Assembly (NCBI RefSeq): GCF_030272615.1 | Contig: NC_081415.1 | Coordinates: 191,422,270 to 191,486,269 of the forward strand | DNA length: 64,000 nucleotides | Reading direction: 5' to 3' | DNA from: Cryptomeria japonica | Lineage: Eukaryota; Streptophyta; Pinopsida; Cupressales; Cupressaceae | Shown here: one piece after another, positions 60,255 to 64,000 of the stretch | Position numbering within the stretch: position 1 is the first letter of the stretch | How the letters are laid out: every line of letters starts with the position of its first letter | Notes under the pieces: generated by a model | The model's database searches: none | Seen by the model: the letters and a program-made list of their open reading frames with translations, nothing else | Told to the model about the DNA's origin: nothing | Program-made: the position numbers and the translations under genes

Positions 60255-62637
60255 TGTTGAACACAAATGGACACTGAGAGGGGGGGTGAATTAGTGTATT
60301 TTAAAACTTTTAGTTCAGTGTACAGATTTTAGAAATTTAATGCAAACATAGACATATACACACATAAGAGAACATCATATAACACCATATATACGAGGAA
60401 AACCCAATGAGGGAAAAACCTCAGTGAGAATAGTTGTTGGACTCTACTGCTCCAATCTAGCCTCACAAGAAATCATTGATTACAATATGTTTTAGGGCAC
60501 CAACCCTTGATATTATGAGCACCAACTCAAGGAGCACCTACCCCTACTCTGAGCACTTGCTCAAATAATACAATGAATATGGGTTCAATTACAAACTAGG
60601 CACCTTGCTACAAATGTATTTTTGTAGCACCTTACTAATTAGATTTGTTTTATCTTCTCTCTACTCACTGCACCTTGTTTAACTCTTCTCTCCTTCTACT
60701 TCTCTCTTTGTTCCTACTCAACCTCTTGCTGCCTCTACTAGTTTTTTATTTTTGCACTCTGTTTGTTGATCTTTTCTTCTCTTTGTCTCTGATTGTGCAA
60801 CCACACACCTCGCCCTCTCTATTCTCTCATGTTTTCTTTCTTCACCAACTTACCCTTCACTGTTCTCAATCATCCACTTCTTGGTGGAAAAACCACTCTT
60901 TCAAATTAGCAGTAACCACTTTCACCAACTCACATCTATCTTTGTCTCTACAGAAACAACTACCTCTATCCAATCACATTTATTGCTCTGCTCTATTAGC
61001 TCTTCATCAGAGAATGTTTTTTCCTTCAGATCAGTATTCAAACATGATTCATTATATCTGTCTAAGGATTTGATCAGTAGCAGATTGGATTTTCTCTCCT
61101 GAATCGACCATTTGTAATAATTATCCCTACTTTGATTTTTCTTTTTGCCTCTGTACTGGGTTGCTATTTTTTTTGCAATTTAAATCTGCCTCACAAATTT
61201 GATTTTGCCATTTTCAATCACCTCGAGCCCTGCAAAAAACTCCTATAATAGGTCTGCCATTAATGCACCTCAATCCTCTATCAACCTGCCCTAAAGAAAT
61301 AAACAACAAACTTCATTTTCACCAACCTCAACATATCTGATGTGTCCTCCATCCTCTGGAAGCCACATGTCCTTATTAACATCATCCAAGTCAGATGGTC
61401 ATAGTTGGTCAAAACCCATATGGACAATTGGGCTGCTCTGATTAGTCAAACATCGTGTTATGGATAACCTTCATGTTATGTAGACAAATCGCACCTATCG
61501 GGTTAACAGTAAGATCTTATCCTGATCTACTCTGTCAATTGGAATTCTCATTCCTCATGTTCATCACCATAGCTATCCCGAAATCACATTGTTCACTTAC
61601 TATCAAAATAGCTTCAATTATTGGGTTAATATCTTTCACTTACTCCGCCTTCAAAAACTATCTCGATGACCATTTGATGCCTTTGGTTTCATCTGTCGGC
61701 ATGAGTTACTCCAAACAAGAAATCCTCACCTTTGAGTTATGTTATCACTATAGGCTATACCGAACCACATTCTCCATGTTGACACACCTTATTGGCATAA
61801 GTTACCCTAGTCGCAACTCATCATGCAAAATGATCATCATCGGAATAGTCATCACTATCGGCATAGGCAGAACATGCTAAATCGATCGAATAAGTTATAC
61901 CAATGACATACTATCAGCCTCTCTTCATCAACATAGGTATCCCGAAATGCATGCTCCATGGTGACAAAGTTCATCAGTATAGGTTACTTTGATCACAATC
62001 CCATCGGAATAGCTAACACTGTTAGCTTAGCATATGGACAATATCCCATCAAAACAAACTATTTCGATGACCCAACATGAACCAACATCGGTGTAGCTAT
62101 TCCAAAATCCAACTCTAAAGACCTTCTTCATATCAGCATAAGTATTCTGAACTCACAAATTTACAATGACAAACCCCATCAGCATAGGTTATACCGATGA
62201 TCCAACTCCACGGTGATGAATGCCATCAGAATAGGTTATTCTGAAATCACAACCAAAAGATCATCTCTTCATTTTTCTCTATCGATGTAGCTTTGTCTAT
62301 CGACATTGGGAAAATTTGTTAAGCCACCTTCAATAGCTACTCTGATAGGCATCCTTGGTCTCCTGGTCAGCATAGCTATTCCGATATACCTCCTCAGTCT
62401 CCTTGTCAACATAGCTATTCTAACATAGTGATTGTTGGAATAGTTAACTCTATCAGTGTTACATAAAAATGTTATACCACCTTTGTCGGTTATTCTGATA
62501 GGTACTCCAAGTTACTGTTTCAGTCGTGCTATACCGATATAGTGATATCAAAATAGTTTGTTCTATTGGTATAACACGAAAATGCTAGTCTGCCTATGTT
62601 CATCTAACCTGATAAGTAGCTCTGCCATTGCAATCTG
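60255..62637 (-). repeat. LTR-like sequence I, related to LTR H
   Basis: It opens TGTTGAACACAAATGGACAC, then GAGAGGGGGGGTGAATTAGT, and is homologous to H through GAGGAAAACCCAATGAGGGA and CTCTACTGCTCCAATCTAGC. Similarity to H fades after about 60650. It then passes into the palindromic repeat field at 61440-62600. No CCAACA end is visible, so the right limit is a guess. It could be a truncated LTR or a solo LTR with an expanded repeat. Confidence 0.5.
61440..62600. repeat. Degenerate repeat field, TCGGNATAGCTATNCCGA type
   Basis: At least a dozen variants of CATCGGCATAGGTTATACCG or CATAGCTATTCCGA occur at irregular spacing of 40-100 bases, for example near 61566, 61852, 61931, 61970, 62008, 62090, 62133, 62171, 62229, 62371 and 62409. 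The unit is close to its own reverse complement. Confidence 0.7.
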
Positions 62638-64000
62638 TGAGGCCCTACCCCAACTCAGTTTGATATTTTTAGTTATTTGCATATTGAGACTATTATGGAT
62701 GCTTTATTTTATGCTTTATGGATTTAGAACTTACTTGATTCCATGATTTGGATCACATTGACATATGTTGATGCTTTATTTTATGCTTGATGATTATGAA
62801 ACTTTATATGTTGCTAGAATAGAATTATTTTGAAATGGTGAATGTCATTATTGGAATTGCAGGACTTCATTTTGATGATAGAAAAATGATGCTTATTTTA
62901 TGAATGGTTCAATTTTGAGAATTATGTCAATTGCTTATGTGAAATTGAATTTGAATGAATGAGATATTGAATTATTGTTGCCAAATGTATGAGTGTTTGA
63001 TGTGCAATGAAATCCATGCATTTAATTATGTATAATTGTGATTATTTGGAATTACTAATGTGTTAATTGAGATGCGCACGAAAATTATCCATGTGACCAT
63101 GGAATTTATATGGAGAACCAAAGCTAGACCAATGTACGTTTGTTAAGCCAGGGGTTGTCTATTTGGAGAGACAACACCCCGTTTGTAATGTATTTTATTT
63201 GTGAAGTGTATGATGCTTGAGTGTTAAAATTGATTTTTAGGTATATGTGTAATCCTACAAGAGACTAATTCCATGTGTGATTTTTATATTGTATTTTATT
63301 GTGTCACTTGACACATGTGCTGATTAGTGTCATTGATTTTGGACTTGTCTCTTGGAGGGAGTTTTGTTTCTACCAAAGCCATTCAAACACATGAGTGTGG
63401 TCCCAAATTTGCCTTGGGTAGGGAGTCTTGGGAGTGGTCAACTTAGGTTTGACCCGTAGGTTAACTTCAGTTGGGTTTCTAAGGGGTTAAATGGACTCCT
63501 AGGGTCAGTTTTAGGGCTTTTCCAAAGGTCCAAAGGATATACCTATGGGTTAGGAGTATTTTGAAACATGTGACTACTCCCATGTGACTGTTTAGTCACC
63601 TCAAAAAGTGTTTTTTCCAAGGTGAGCGAAAATTCAACTTAGAAGGTTCCTCCTAGGATAGACAACCTTCCCTTTTGATGTCAAACTCTCTTCCCCATCT
63701 TCTCTCACCTTTTCCCTTTCTAGTTTTAGTAATGTGTAAGAGTTTGGGAAGAGCAACCAATGGGAACTCTCACCTCACCCAAGGGGTTGGGAAGTGTGTG
63801 AGAGACCTTCTTAGGCAAGAATTAGAGACTTAGTGAGTAATCACCCACTCTCCATTTTTGGAGATTATGCATTTGTTTTGAAAATTGGTAGTAGAATAGA
63901 ATTTTGGTGAAGGGTTGGTGAAAAGTTTGTGTGGATTTGGGCAGCTCATCCCCAACTAAAACTAGCATACCTATTGACAGATTAAGGTTGGTTTTACTTT
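62638..64000. other. Possible start of another LTR or gypsy-type repeat, cut by the window
   Basis: It begins TGAGGCCCTACCCCAACTCA and has no open frame. The words ATGCTTTATTTTATGCTT recur at 62698 and 62769. The composition and the opening resemble a gypsy-type LTR, but no second copy or primer site is available to confirm it. Confidence 0.25.

Noticed and set aside
60645-61102. Two overlapping open frames of 142 and 73 codons, Leu/Ser/Phe-rich
   Set aside because: They lie in pyrimidine-rich LTR-like sequence homologous in part to LTR H. There is no conserved domain and both frames look low-complexity.
61440-62600. CRISPR-like spacing of short palindromic repeats
   Set aside because: Repeats are diverged and irregularly spaced in a plant repeat region with no cas genes; not a CRISPR array.

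Overview
The window is a block of nested transposable elements from a large, repeat-rich, AT-rich plant genome. The element types (Ty1/copia elements with an initiator-Met primer site, a plant CACTA DNA transposon, a non-autonomous LTR element with a plant gag-like remnant) show that it is a plant. The depth of nesting and the number of old, stop-riddled copies suggest a gymnosperm, probably a conifer, but that is inference. I see no host gene, no tRNA or rRNA gene and no bacterial feature.

From 1 to 39814 the layout is a nest. Copia element B (+ strand) is the container. Its 5' LTR was hit by copia element A (- strand, running off the left edge to 6959), so B becomes visible at 6960. B's gag-pol remnant runs 7519-11566. 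Its 3' untranslated part was hit by copia element C (- strand, 11761-37973), flanked by the 5-bp duplication TTTAC. C's 3' LTR was in turn hit by a 19.6-kb CACTA transposon, D (11936-31492), flanked by the 3-bp duplication AAA. The second LTR of C (36916-37973) preserves the uninterrupted target of D. After C, B resumes at 37979 and ends with its 3' LTR at 39814.

D carries two multi-exon genes in the same direction. The first (16390-20682) encodes a TNP2-type transposase: a transposase-associated zinc domain, the tnp2 core, DUF4218, DUF4216 and an Asp/His-rich tail. The second (21443-about 25143) begins with an exon resembling a SET methyltransferase domain and continues, through splice junctions that mostly keep frame, to an exon of the plant transposase Ptta/En/Spm (TNPA-like) family. 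Both genes are decayed, largely by C-to-T or G-to-A type stop codons. The SET-like exon inside a CACTA element is the most unusual item in the window.

From 39815 to 50515 lies an unrecognised minus-strand coding remnant, E. It is split by a 9.7-kb non-autonomous LTR element, G (39905-49573, duplication CTTCT), whose only protein-like content is a gag-like, proline-rich remnant. B also abuts the left end of E. From 50516 to 55547 is copia element F (- strand), with gag, integrase and most of reverse transcriptase but no RNase H and no left LTR. From 55548 onward there are a probable solo LTR (56346-58506), a related LTR start at 60255 leading into a degenerate palindromic repeat field (about 61440-62600), and a final stretch that could be part of another LTR.

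The elements do not work together as a pathway. They are a record of successive insertions: B before A and C, and C before D.
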